DNA from: Aphelocoma coerulescens
Lineage: Eukaryota; Chordata; Aves; Passeriformes; Corvidae
NCBI RefSeq assembly: GCF_041296385.1
Contig: NC_091023.1
Location: 4,898,924 to 4,962,923 of the forward strand
Length of the DNA: 64,000 bases
Direction of reading: 5' to 3'
Part shown: one piece after another, positions 14,301-26,500 of the stretch
Layout: every line of letters starts with the position of its first letter
How positions within the stretch are numbered: the stretch's first letter is position 1
The notes under the pieces: model-generated
What the model was told of the DNA's origin: nothing
The model's input: only the letters and a program-made list of their open reading frames with translations
The model's database searches: none
Made by a program: the position numbers and the translations under genes

Positions 14301-16500
14301 TGCAGTATTCCTCTGCGAGTGACCAGCATGAGGGATGAATGTCAGCTCACATTTCTGGCAAGTGTATTACTATGAGAGGGAGACATTTGAGGATAATTAG
14401 AAAAGAGCAAGCTGTCCTACCTGTCATACATGTCAGCAAGCTGAGAATCAATTTGCATTTCTCCTACAGAGAACATTATCATGTCTACATTTTACTACTG
14501 AAACTATGACACTGCACAAGGGAGATATCAGATGATCTTCAGTTTTATTAGTTTTTAAAAATAATATCCATTGTACTGTAATTTTTTTCCAGCCACATTT
14601 ATATGTATTTGACTAGTTGACAGGGGTTGTGCACCATACAGTTGATCTATAGGTAACAAATGAGACTAATAATTGCACAAACCAGACAGAGATTGTCTTC
14701 TGTATGTGCTGCCAGGATGTAAGAGTTCAGATTGTTGCTTTGTCATCTCTTTGGTATCAGATTTGTGTTTGGGCTGGAATATTTTCTGCCATGATGTACA
14801 GAATTACACCAGGAGACAAGTTTGAACTTACAGTTGAACTTACAATAGTTTGCAGAATTCTGTCTGGCATAAAGACTAGCACCCCTGTGGTTTTAATAGT
14901 AATGCACAGTGGGATAACTCGTGAGGGTGTCAATGGTATTGCACACCCCCCTAAGTGAGGGAAACATCAGTGAAACCTGAGCTCACCTCATTTCTAAGAC
15001 CTCCTGTAACCTCAGGGGTGTAACATCCCTCTGGATGCCAGGCTCATCTGTGTGGGCTGTGTGCTGGTCAGGGCTCCACTGGTTGTACTGGGGACCTTCT
15101 GTAAGCAAAGGCTGATCTGGTATCTTTCATTGTTGTCCCTTTGGGATTGGAGGAGATGTTGGTTTATCCACATTTGTCTACCTGGGCTGGCCGTTTGCTA
15201 CATCAGCAGGTCTCACCAGGGACAGGACACTGGGCCATTCACCTCTTGCCTCTCACCACTCGTCTGTGTTTGATGCCAGTATGACTCTCTTTGGTTTCTG
15301 CATTCTTGTGCAACCCAGGAGCAATCAATAATGTATTTGCTGTCCTGCCAGCAGCCCACGCTCTGGTAGTGTTGGTTGAGGTGCCCATCAGGAACAGCCC
15401 ACAGACAGTGGTGCTGTTTGTACTGACTTTTCAGGACAAATGCTCTCTGTCCAGATGTTACAAAGTTATGTTTCCTTTGCAATTGTTGGGCAGTGTAAGT
15501 GTTGGCTTGGCTTGGGCCTTTGCCACAAGTGTGTAGCTCCACGTGTGTGGTTTTGAGGACCAGCAGTATGAATCCTGCACGGCTGCCACTTGGGTCTCTT
15601 TTGCTGCATGTTCAGTAATGCCCACAGGCTCTGGGCTAAATTCTCCTGCCACACAGTGCTGCCTTGCCCTGTCCTCAGCAGGTACTCAGTGCTTTCTCAG
15701 AAGGTCAATTCCAGATCTCTTGAGATGGGAGTTCTGAGTGTTTTGTCCAAGGATCAAATAATGACCTTGACAGAGCTAGGCAGCTGTAAGAGTTGTAGGG
15801 TTGGCTTGCCTCCATCAGTTGGAGGATGGAGAATTAGAAAGCTCTCTTATAAATCATATCTGTTTTAATTTGCTGTGCTCTTCTGTTTCAGTTTTGTACA
15901 TAGTTTAGTACAGTTCAAATGTCTCGAAAAGTTTCCTGGGTTTGCCTGCTGAGCAAACAAAAACGATTGGGAAAGCAGAGATTTTCCGGAGGTGTTCCCA
16001 CAGTCGCGGGACTGCCTTCCTAGGGTACTGGCACTCTCGGAGGCGCTGTGTAATCCATCCATCTCTTGCCGAAGTTGCAGTTCACACTCCCGGCTCCGCC
16101 GCTCTTTCCTCAGCTCGTGTGCCAGGCTGGCAGAGGGCCCCTAATCCTTCCAGGAGGGGGACTGCACCACCCCGAAAGAAGTGGGTTAAAAGTTCTTTAG
16201 TTTCCAAAACATGTTTGTCATAGGACCTGGGAGAGGTTTCCATGGAAGTAGGATTTTTCTTTCAAAAAATAGATGTGAAAACTAGATGGAACTTCCAGAA
16301 TTGTGTTAGACAGCCTCAGTTTCTGCACCGTAAGCTGTTTTTCCACATGGCAATTAGTCTGCATTATACATCTGAAACTAATGCTGCGAAAAGTGACAGC
16401 GAGCTGTGCTGGCAAGTGGTTTAATGGAATTATGCAGCAGGCCAAAGCCCATCAAGGCGGGGAGCAGCCTTGCTGAGATCCTGAAACGTGTAGTTAAAAC
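5321..16500. other. Intergenic sequence upstream of FAM168B, no gene seen
   Basis: I find no recognisable exon in these 11 kb. Most open frames are under 100 codons. The longest, minus strand 12,905-13,435 (176 codons), has no recognisable domain and no family resemblance. CpG density begins to rise from about 15,980, which I read as the shore of the FAM168B island. A GAT/GCT trinucleotide run sits at 10,297-10,337. Confidence 0.6.
10297..10337. repeat. GAT/GCT trinucleotide microsatellite
   Basis: A run of (ATG/GAT)n is interrupted once by GGCTGCT and then repeats GATGATGATGGCTGCT. Read on the minus strand it gives a run of histidines in an open frame, but nothing else supports coding there. 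Confidence 0.85.
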
Positions 16501-16680
16501 ACTCCACTGATCTATTTCAGCGGAATATTCCTCTTTATCAGGGTGGGCGCACTGACTGCGGAGATTCCCGCAGCAGTAAGCCCCCTCCAGCTCCCGCAGT
16601 GCCAGCCGCGGCCGACGCTGGCCCCGGGCCGGGGGCCGGGCCGCCGCTGACCCCGCCCGCCATGGCCGCTGGCCAGCGCG

Positions 16681-16712
16681 GTCACGTGCCCCCGGCCTTC
16701 CGCGCACGTGAC
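16681..16712. promoter_or_regulatory. Paired CACGTG E-boxes (CLEAR-like)
   Basis: GTCACGTG at 16,681-16,688 and CACGTGAC at 16,705-16,712 face each other 16 bp apart. Each is a palindromic E-box with the GTC/GAC flank preferred by USF and by TFEB/MITF factors. Binding is inferred from the motif only. Confidence 0.6.
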
Positions 16713-16731
16713 CTCCCCCCTCCCCGGCAGG

Positions 16732-16746
16732 GCGGAAGTGACGTCA
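16732..16746. promoter_or_regulatory. Fused ETS and CRE site
   Basis: GCGGAAGTGACGTCA joins an ETS core (GGAAGT) directly to a full palindromic CRE (TGACGTCA) with a two-base overlap. It is a common composite in housekeeping CpG-island promoters, bound by ETS/GABP and CREB/ATF factors. It lies just upstream of the presumed start region. Confidence 0.65.
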
Positions 16747-16759
16747 CGGCGGTCGGTGC

Positions 16760-16937
16760 GCAGTTGTGCGGTGCGGCCGGCGCGGAGCGGCTGCCCCCTC
16801 CCGTCCCGTCCCGTGCCCGCGGGGCCGCGCACGCACCCACGCACAGGCGCGCACCTCCGCACGCAGGCGCGGGCACACGCACGCACGGCCGCAGCCAGCG
16901 CCCGCCGCGCCGCCCGCACGCAGCGCCGCCGCTCACG
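16760..16937 (+). other. FAM168B: FAM168B exon 1, non-coding 5'UTR
   Basis: The 5' end is approximate. The 3' end is set by the donor ACG|GTGAGT at 16,937/16,938. The exon has no ATG in frame with the downstream coding exon; translation starts in exon 2. Other possible donors lie downstream in the same island (CAG|GTGCGG near 17,038 and CAG|GTACCT near 17,135), so alternative first exons are plausible. Confidence 0.6.
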
Positions 16938-19900
16938 GTGAGTGCGGGCCGGGCGCGCCCGGGGCCGCGGGGGGAGGCAGGGAGGGACGCCGGGCCCGCC
17001 GCCATCCGGGCCGGCCCCGCTCCGCCATCCCGGGACAGGTGCGGGCCGCGGGCCCCGGCCCCGCGGCGCTGCGGCCCGGCCGGCGGAGGGGAACTTGCGG
17101 CGCCGCCTGGGGCCGCGCGGCTCCGGCCGTAACAGGTACCTGCGGCGGCCCCGCTGCCGGCGCCCTGCGCAGGGCCCGCGGCCTCCCGCGCCTCGGCCCC
17201 CGCGGCGCTCGCTGTGTGCCCGGAGCGCGGGTCCCCGCGCCGAGCGGGGCGTGCTCGGGGCACGGCGCTGCTGGTCACTGATGGCAGCGCAGCATCGTCC
17301 GGGTGGGAACTTGGTAAAAATCGAGGCTGTCGTCATGAGGGCTCCGGCCGGCTGGATTCCCCAATCAGCAGCATCAGTGGCTGCAGCTGCGTGCGAAAGC
17401 GGCTTGGGGGCCCGTGTGTGCGGTCTACCCCGTACCTTTGTGAGCTGCAGGCGGCAATCGAATCTCAGTCCTCGGTGGTGTCTTGCGAGGCAGGAAGGCA
17501 AAAGGTACAAACGGGCTCGCGGTGCTTTTCTACATCGTTTGGAGCCGTATAAACACCAGCCAAATGGTGAAATTAGTGCTCTGAGAAACGTAAGAAGTCA
17601 GGGATTCAGTGAGGGCAGACACTCAGCTCTCAGGGGCAGAAAAGCTGGACTTGATTTGTTTGTGAATGTTGAATCGCAGTGTGAGTGTTACCTCCTGTGA
17701 CCAGACTTTCTGTCTGCTCTGATGTGATTTTGCTGCAAGATGTGTAATTGTCAGTGTCATAAAACTTCCACGCTCATAGAACGCACCCTTTCCCTGCGCG
17801 TTTGGGGTGGTAATCACACACTTTAACTCTGAGGTTAGAAAGGAGGAGGGCTTAGGAGGCTTTTGGAAATCCTGTGTTTGTTGTGGTTTGTGACAGTTTC
17901 ATGTTATTTCAGAAAGTAATAGGGAATAAACTGAAAATTAATTTAATGAAAAAAGGCTTTATAGGATTTTAGGAAGAAGCACAGCTCTGGGGTTTAACTA
18001 AAAAGTTCTAGATACAATTCCTTCATGTAGTGAAGTTACATTCTTCCAATTTGCTTTTTTTCCTCTGTTTCTCATAGTTGGGTAACTTCCCCTAAATTTG
18101 GCAGTAGACTGGCTTCTGTGATCCTTACAGTAAGGACTTGATGTTTTGAGGACTTGTTTGAGATGAGAATATATACAAATTCAAAGTTACACAGGAGATG
18201 CGGGGATTGGAGCTGGCAACTTCTATCCCCTTGTGCCATAGCAACAACAGAAATTGTAGATGTTGAGAAATGCTGGGCAGTTTGTTTAATGTTTTCATAA
18301 GTTAGAAGGGTTTTTTTGAAGAAAAAAGGTTTCAGTAATATTCTGGGACATTATGAAGACTAGAGCAAAGCCACAATGTACAAATGAAACTGGATCACAA
18401 GCAGGAGCTTAGTATTAAATTTTTTGTGTAGGTTTTCTTTTTGTGAATGATATACAGAACTGCTGAGTCTTTCCTATATAGTCATGTTGTCTCTGTCCTT
18501 ACAGATACTGAGTACAAGTGGTGTTGGTGCTACTGTATGTGTATTTTACACAGCAAAAAAATCCTAACACACCCTTGGTAGAACAGGCTTACAGGGGAGA
18601 GTTGTATTCAGTCTTACATTAAATTATTAATTTAATAGATTGGAGAGTCTAAACTGCTCCATTCCTTTTTTAGTCTTCGGAAAAAAGAATGCATGCACAC
18701 AAAACATAGAAGAGTGCTTTGAGGTATCTTATTCTTTCTCTATGACAGCATCTTGTAGCTCAAGCAGGGAGGAAGACTTGATTGGTGATGATAGTTCCAG
18801 CTTTGTAGTTTACTTTATGTGTGAACTTCGAGCAAAGTTGTTAGCTGTCCTTTTCTAGGCTGTGGTTCTGCAGCCTCAGTCTGTCCTGTCACTGTCCAGT
18901 CCTGCTCCCTTCCATGCCCTGGAACTAGTCTTGGCCGTTTGGGGATGTGTCTCAGTTCTCTCAAGCTGATAGGTGGAAAACTAGCAATTCTTTATCCAAA
19001 AATCCTCCAACAGACCCCAGAATCCTGGCAACCAGCTTAGCTGATGTAGCCTAGTGAGGGGTCCCAGTGCAGGGATTGCTTGCCAGCTGCACAACAGTTC
19101 TGTGTGAGCATTGATTCCAGCTGCCTGCAGTCATGGGCTACCAATAAACCCCTGCCCTAGCCTGAACAGGGCAAGTACCTCCTTCCTGGGAAAACTCAGT
19201 GACCTTTTTTGAGGTCTTGGATGGATGGAAGAAATTAAGTACTAGCTGCTAATACCAGTACAGCATGGGATGCCTTGTCTTGGGCTTTATGAGCCCACTT
19301 TTTTAAACTAATGGTGAGAAAAGTGCCTGTTATTTGGCCTTGGATTTGCATCAAATGGCGTGTTTGGTGGCTGAAGTTTTAACAGAACATAATGTAACTG
19401 AGACTTTAATTGTCAGTTATTTGAAGAGCTGAAGTGTCATGAACTGTTTTCTTTGTTACTTAGCAGTGGAAATTACTTCTTTTACATTACAAGCTACCAG
19501 GCACTTATGTATTTTACTTGTATTATGCTTTGACTAGAAGTCAAATGGGTAAAATGTAGAATGTTATTGAGATGGTAACTTAGTAGTGGAAACTGGGTCA
19601 TTTGTACAATTTCATAGCAAATGAAATTCTGAAAGTGTTCCAGAATGGATAGATGTTAAACACTGAAATGACTTAGTGTGAGTCTGCCTAAGATTCAAGA
19701 AGGAAGATGTTAGTGGACCACAGTAGAGTGCTTTAGCCAAGGTAATTGGAGATTTTTCCCCAACTCTTGTGATGGAATTGTCATAAAATGAGTGCAAAGT
19801 GGCATTCGGTAGATCTTACTCTGGTGGTGTTTCTGCACAACTTTGAAAATGAGGAGTAAGAAAATACATGTGTTGCAAAGGAACGTGCAGTTTGTCTTTC

Positions 19901-22320
19901 AGTGTTTGCATTGATCTGTGGGTTTTTACATTAATCTCTGTGAAATTATTTTTAAAAGCAGAGTTTCCTAGAAACATGCTTGTTCCGAGTGTAGCAGGAA
20001 AGTCTGTGTGCAAAGCAGATCCAATTGGGAGTGCTAGAGCATCAGCATTAGTGGTTGGCCTTTGTGCTCAGCTTCCCAAAATGTGGATTTAAGAGGAGGA
20101 TAGTTGTCCTGGTTAGATGAGATCTAACAGGCCTGATGAAAACTGAGTTTGATTGCCGGGCTTTGGCAAGAGTGAAAGGTGAAGGTTTGCACTTCCCAGC
20201 ATCCTTGTGCAGTCTTTAATCAGAGCATCTTTAATAAGTATGATTGCCTTCATTTCAGCTGAAAGAGTAATTCATATACAGTTAGCTCTGTGCAATTTAT
20301 ATACAGATGATGCACTGTAGACACTTATTTGCATATTCATTAACATGAGAATGCTTTGGAGGGAATGCCAACAAAGCAGTTGAAAGACACTGATTCTTTG
20401 AGTTTGCTTTATACCAGTCCTCCCTAGTGTTTGATGTGGACTTGAAGCATTCCAGGGAAGTGGACTGCAAGGTTCCACATCTCAGTATAACAGATGCCCT
20501 TCCAAGTAAAATTATGGTAAGAATGGGATGATTGCAACCACTGGGTAATACTATGTAATTATACTTACACATGTTGGGTCCTTCAGAGAAGACCTGAAAA
20601 TAATTATTTTTAATTAGAAGTGGTCTGGCATTTTGTCTGTGTTACAGACTGTAAGCACTTTGTGTAGGCTGGTGGCTCTGACTTGTCTGTCAGCAGTGAA
20701 AGCAGGAGTGGTGAAAGTACATACCTGTCCCACCAAAGTTGAATTAATTTGTGTGTGTGTACACATGTGAAGTTGGAAGCATGGATTCATTTGAAGTAGA
20801 AGTGAACAGCTTGAGGCTACCAGTGCCATAGGATTTTTTTTTCCCCTTAGTTAAGTGGAGTTCCTCTCTCTCAGTGTGTACTTCCTTTGAGATAGAGTCT
20901 GAGTTGTCTGACATTTTCTATCCGTTTTCTCTACCTCTTCATTTTTTGTGGCTTCTCTTTAAGGCATCTCCCATAGTGTATGTCCATGTGTGGTTCTGCA
21001 GTCATTGTCTACTAATATTTCTAATAGTTGGGGTTTTTGTGTATTTTGCCTAAATGTTCACAGAAGGCCCTTGCTGATTTGCCACCTGACAGTCCTTTTT
21101 TTTCACTGCCATTCAGAATGGTGAGAAGGTTCCAGAGTTTTTTCTCCTTATTGCTGTAGAGACTGCAAGGAGGAGCAGCACATTTGTAGGATATGAGAGT
21201 GTGAGAGAGCGCTGTGTTATTTGAGTGGAAAGGTTTATCCATCTCCTTAAGACTTTTACCCCGTAACTGGGAAATGCTGAAACCAAAGTGAAGCTTGAGC
21301 CCCTAAGGATTTTGTAAATTTAGAGACAAAATGTAACAAAATCGACATTGAAGGAGGAGCAGAAATGCACATGAGAAGAAAATGCAGGGAGGTACTAAGG
21401 GAACAGACTGAAAGCTTTCAAGTGAGAGTCATAGCTAAGAGAGAAGGATACACTGAGGAAAGTATGGGAGAAAAGAGCAGCCTTGCTAAAAGAAAATGCT
21501 GGTCCAGCAAAATACACCTGTTGATTATGGCACAGAAGAGTTAATGCTGCTAAAACTCCACAGGACTCCAGTGGAATATAGCACTTTAGACTTGAAGTAT
21601 AGCTTGCTGTAGAACATTTTCAAAGAGATTTGTTTCAAACAGTGCTTGATGTGGGTCAGGTGTTTTAAACGTGCTGCTCTGGGGAACTTTATTCATACTA
21701 AGTGATGTAAATGGCAGGTTGTTTTGTTTTTAACTCAGTGGATTCTATTTTCTTGATGTGTAATCAAGTATGAATCTGAAAGAAACAGTAATTCTATGTA
21801 AGTTAATGTTATTGGAAAGAGAGGGGAGGAAGCCCGAGAAACTGGTGAATCTTGTAATTCTCTTATATTGACTTTGAGTGTGTTGTGAAACCTGATAATA
21901 AACTTTCTGACAGCACTTAGTGATTCCTAATTTTGCACAAATGGCTGTTTTATATCTGTTGTGTACTAGGTGCTGCTAATTCTCTTGGCACAGAGCTGCT
22001 TTTAGTGTTCCTTTAAAAGCAAATTATTTATGCTTTACAGAGTCTCTTAATGCAGGTTTATCAGTGCAGCTATACTGATAAACTCCACTTGGATTCCTGC
22101 CATAACATATTCTGTAACTAAGGTACTGCATGTGTAATTATACTTCCTTGTTTCATAAACTTTATTTACAAAATTTCATTAAACTCTGTTAAACTGCTTA
22201 ACACCCTGTTGGTTGAAGTAAGATAGCATCTCGAGAAGTAGCTCAAGTGTCAGCTATTAGCAGTTAATAAGAAAGTCTGGTTTCATAGGCTGCCCTTCTG
22301 TCTTGGGTGCTTGCAGGAAG

Positions 22321-22552
22321 AATCATAGAGTGTCCTGAGTTGGAAAGGACCCACAGGGATAATCAGTCCAGTTCCTGGCCCTGCACAGGACAACCCAAGA
22401 TTTCCACCATGTCCTGAGAGCATTGTCCAAACACTCCTTGAGCTGTCAGGCTTGGTGCTGTGAGCACTGCCCTGGGGAGCCTGTTCAGTGCCCAGTGCCC
22501 AGCCACCCTCTGGGGGAAGAACCTTTTTCAAATATCCAACATAAACCTCCCT
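22321..22552 (-). mobile_element. CR1 LINE 3' fragment, minus orientation
   Basis: The reverse complement reads as a classic CR1 3' end. It has a GGTTCTTCCCCCAGAGGGTGG block, a CAGGCTCCCCAGGGCAGTG block, AAGGAGTGTTTGGACAATGC, a TTGGACTGATTATCC-like segment and a terminal CTATGATT. The element is 5'-truncated, as is usual for CR1. It lies antisense to FAM168B inside intron 1 and carries no intact reverse transcriptase. Confidence 0.9.
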
Positions 22553-22569
22553 TGTGAAGTGGTAAATCT

Positions 22570-22600
22570 CTGTGTGTGTGTGTATATATATATATATATG
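22570..22600. repeat. (TG)n(TA)n dinucleotide microsatellite
   Basis: A compound TG then TA tract lies immediately beyond the 5' edge of the CR1 fragment. It is likely length-variable between individuals. Confidence 0.9.
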
Positions 22601-23492
22601 CAGAAAGTCACATGATTGGCAATACTGAGCTTTAAATATGTGGATTTTTTTTTCTAAAATTCTGAAATAGTAGTTGCAAACAGTATTCCTGTATGAGGCA
22701 CTTGAGAAGCATCTCCAATGCAATTTTATTTTCCTTGGTGTTTACATACAAGGTTCTTTCTAAAACGGGATTTGGTTCTCTTCGTGTGGGTGATGCTGGC
22801 TGTAGGAGCCTGGGTTTTGTGTGAATGCATCATTCAGAAATGACTGGACATGACTGTCGGCTTGTCATAGGCTCTGAAGAACTTGGCAGTAAGTAAACAA
22901 AGGAAGAAATGTGGGCTAGCTGTCTCAATGCACAGAGTCTTTTGCCACTTGCTTCTGTAGTAATAATGATAATTTAGTGCTGGTAATGGACTGGAATGCC
23001 AGGCTTAAAATGCCAGTAGGAATAGACCGTAAGTATTTGCATCCCTTGGCTAGAGGCTTCAAGAAAGAAATGGAAAGAAAGCAAGATTGATAGATGGTAG
23101 AGAGCTGCTGAGTGATTGATAGGTGGCATGAGGGGAGAAGTCCAACACATGAGAACTCCTGCAGTGGGTTATGGATCTGTGCGCCATGGGGGGAGCTCTG
23201 GGCAATGGAAATGTTTTGAAAGTGTGCTCCGCAACAGGGAATGTTTCATTCCTGAGACATTCTCTAGCTGATTGAGGCTTGGGATGCTTTGAAACTTATT
23301 CCTGCAGTGATTATTTCCTGCCTGTAGCTACAGCTTTAATATTGAGAAGTAGTGCAATTGCTGCTTTTTCCTTTGTTACTTTTTCTTCCAATATGTTTCT
23401 TCAGTTTCCAGTTCCATGTTAATTGTTGAGGTTTCAAACTTCCTTATACTTAAGTAAATACTGGTTTTCTTTTTCTTTATTTCCTGATTCAG

Positions 23493-23573
23493 TTACTGAA
23501 ATCATGAATCCTGTGTATAGCCCTGGATCTTCTGGGGTTCCCTATGCAAATGCCAAAGGAATTGGTTATCCAG
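23493..23573 (+). other. FAM168B: FAM168B exon 2 (start codon exon)
   Basis: The acceptor TTCCTGATTCAG precedes 23,493 and the donor CAG|GTAAGC follows 23,573. The first 11 bases are 5'UTR, and ATG at 23,504-23,506 opens the reading frame. The exon encodes residues 1-23 plus the first base of codon 24 (phase 1). Confidence 0.96.
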
Positions 23574-26500
23574 GTAAGCAACTCTATTTTCTAACGAATT
23601 TCAGTTACAACGCTCTTTGCTTATGATCAAGAAGAAATAGTCACTTAGGAATGCCTTCATGTAAATCTGTTTTGGGATTGGGATGAGGATGCTTTTAAAT
23701 TTAAAAAATGACATTTCAAGAGTGATGTTATTTCTTCTGTTATATTTCTAACTTCAGTATCTCTTCCAATGCAGCTTATTTTAGGAGCTCTAATAATTAC
23801 GCCCTGCAAGAAGAGGAGGCAATCTATTTCTGCTGCCAGTTGACTGGCACTGTTAACCTTTCTATTCTCTAATTCTTGTTCATGCTATGTGTTCTCTGAC
23901 TGCCCTAAGCATGGCATCAAAGGTGGGACCGAGAAAATGGCCAAAAATGTTTTTGAAATGGAAATACATTTAATTTCTTGTTTTATCTGTTTCTCGTTGA
24001 CTTAAAGTTTCTCATGAGGTTTTGGGTTTTTTCCCTCTCATCTCCTAGTGTGTGTGCAAGGAGGCTTCATTTCTGATGTCTCCATAGTCTAAAAGTTGGA
24101 TGAGGCAAAATTAGATTTGCACAGAACTTTCCAGGAGGGCTGAAGAGAAGCCTGTGTGCCTCTGGGAGACATTTCAAGCAGCATGTCTTGATGCTGCCTT
24201 TTTTTTCTGTTATCTCTGAGATTAGGGAGTTTCCATCCTGGGAGAGGCTGGAGGGTCTTTTCTGCTCTGTTTTGTATTTCATAAGAAGTTAAACTTCTTT
24301 AGCTTTTACAGGGTGGCTGTTTGGTGATTTAGTTGGTGTCTGTGTTGGGAGGCAGAAATTACTCTGTGCTGTTACTGTTTATATTCTTGGTAGCTGTACT
24401 ATATTTTCTTACTGATATTTACCATTCTTAAATCTGTTTTTCACCTTGGATAATGCACTAGAGTTCCTGTTTTCCTGCTCTATTTTTCTCTGTTCTTCCT
24501 TCTAAATAGTGGTGCATAAATGAATTCTCTTTATTGGCTTGATTGTCTCAAAAGCATTTTAATTTAAATTTTTGCTTTTCATGTTTCTCAAACTAATGTA
24601 CTCAACTAATGTAATCAACTAATTTCTTGATTTCTGCAGTATTTGTAAGGGAAAACACAAAATGTGTTGAAATGTTTTTAAGTCTATTGAATGACTGGAA
24701 TGGTGCAGTAATAAATTGTAAAGCTGACACTATGTAACCATAAGTTCTGCAGGACGGTTTTACTCTCTGTAACTGAGTTATAAAGGCTGTAGTAATCTTA
24801 TAATAAGGCAAGCAGCAGAGGCTTACTAATTAATAAAATGCATGGGACAGTTATTTCTATATTTGTAATAGATTGCTTTTCTTTTGCTTTAGATAAAGAT
24901 TATTATGGATTATTTGAATATAACTTCATATCTTTAGCTCTGTTTATTTTCTAAACCCAGATTTATATTAACCAGGTTTTCATTTGTACTTATAAGAATC
25001 TACATATTGCATCAAGGCTCTTGTCTATACTAAACAAAATTGTACCTTTATTTAGGAAAAAATACTATTGTAGATTAAGAAATAGCAGTTTAAACAACAT
25101 CTCAGTCTCTTATCTTTTATTCTACTATTATAAATACTAGACTATAAATTAAATTATGGAAGTGCTTTATATTTGCCAGTCTGCATAACTAAAATATATG
25201 GAATTGAAATAGAATTGTTACAGAAGTGCCTTAAGTGTCACGCTACAATGTGGTTACTTAGAATTCTCCCTCACAGCAGTTAGTTGGTCAGTTCACACCA
25301 CTGTGACCCTTAAATTCAGCTTAGTCAATAATGTGTTACACCATTAGATAGTTTGCTGAGCTGCCTGGTCCAGGCTTTAAGATTGTGGGATGAATACAAA
25401 GCACATTCTCTAAAATGAAAAGTAGACTTGCATTTTAGGATTTTTTTTAAAAATGTTGCATGACTAAGTCCCCCTTCTTTGCTTCTCCTAATTTAAAAGC
25501 TGCAGATTCTCCACTCAGAATCATTGCATTCACATGGGTTGCATGGTAATAGAAAGTGAGGAACACAGCAGTAGGTGGAATGCGTTATTGAAGGCAATGT
25601 GTTTCTAAAGCTGTTACATATTTAATAACTGTTTATATTATACTACACCTATTTCAGGCTGTTGGATAGTTTTACAGCAGCAAGTAATCAATATTCAAAT
25701 GTTCTCATATGGATGGAAGTTCCTTGTAGAAGCTAAAACTGCTGCTTGTTGTAGTTACATTTTTCACAAATGACCTGTTTCTTGAGTAGCTCAGTGGTCC
25801 ACAGTGCAGCTGAAGCTGTGAAGGAAGAAAGAAAGGACTGAAAATGTTTCCCACATACACTGTTGCAGATGTGTAGTGTGTTTGAGTAAGGAAAATCTGT
25901 ACTAAAGCTTTCCACCAGCAGCTTGTGAGTTTGAAAACTGAAGAGCTATTTACACTCTGAAAAGTTGTTACGACTTGGATATGTTATTTTTAACTTTGAT
26001 TTCTAAGCCTAATGCTTTTCTTAGTCTTATCCATGCTGACCACCTAATAGTAGTGCCAAGTGTATGTCACTTGATATGTTTACAGAGTGCTTTACAAAAC
26101 TAGGTTAGCATATATAGTCCTGAGCTAAGTAATTCTTATTGTTGGGAGTAATTGCTGAGGACTCTGGGATTCATAGTGAAATAAAAGCCCTTCAGATTTG
26201 AACAGCAATTTAAAACTAAGCTCGGAGTCTGACAGTGGATATGCAAATATTAATTGCCTTTTATCTGAAGAAGCTGAAATCTTTCTATGTAGAGAGCAGA
26301 ATGTGGTAGTAACTATCTTTCTGAATACAGACATCACTTGGTTTTACAGATTTGAATAATGTAAATAGGTTCTTGGGAAAACTAATAGCTATTGTTAATT
26401 CAGAAACTTCACTTAGTAAATCTAAACAAGCTTCATGTCTTTTAAGTAAGTAGCTTTTGCAAATGCTGTGTTGTGCCTTACACTGGAGTATATCACAGTG

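Larger units (their letters stand above)
16540..17300 (+). promoter_or_regulatory. FAM168B: CpG-island promoter of FAM168B
   Basis: About 750 bp with very high G+C and dense CpG stand out sharply from the AT-rich flanks. No TATA box is seen in the core. CACGTG, ETS and CRE motifs cluster between 16,681 and 16,746. A splice donor (ACG|GTGAGT) at 16,937/16,938 lies just downstream. This is the usual form of a dispersed, broadly active vertebrate promoter. Long overlapping open frames on both strands are a by-product of the base composition. The exact transcription start is not visible; I place it around 16,750-16,800. Confidence 0.85.
16938..23492 (+). other. FAM168B: FAM168B intron 1
   Basis: This 6.6-kb intron separates the non-coding first exon from the ATG exon. 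It begins in the CpG island and then turns AT-rich. It contains a minus-oriented CR1 fragment (22,321-22,552) and an adjoining TG/TA microsatellite. I see no internal coding exon. Confidence 0.75.

Noticed and set aside
16512..17510. Several long overlapping open frames on both strands (up to 332 codons) in the CpG island
   Set aside because: Stop codons are scarce in sequence this GC-rich. The predicted peptides are Arg/Pro/Ala/Gly-rich with no domain, and the region is explained by a promoter and non-coding exon 1.
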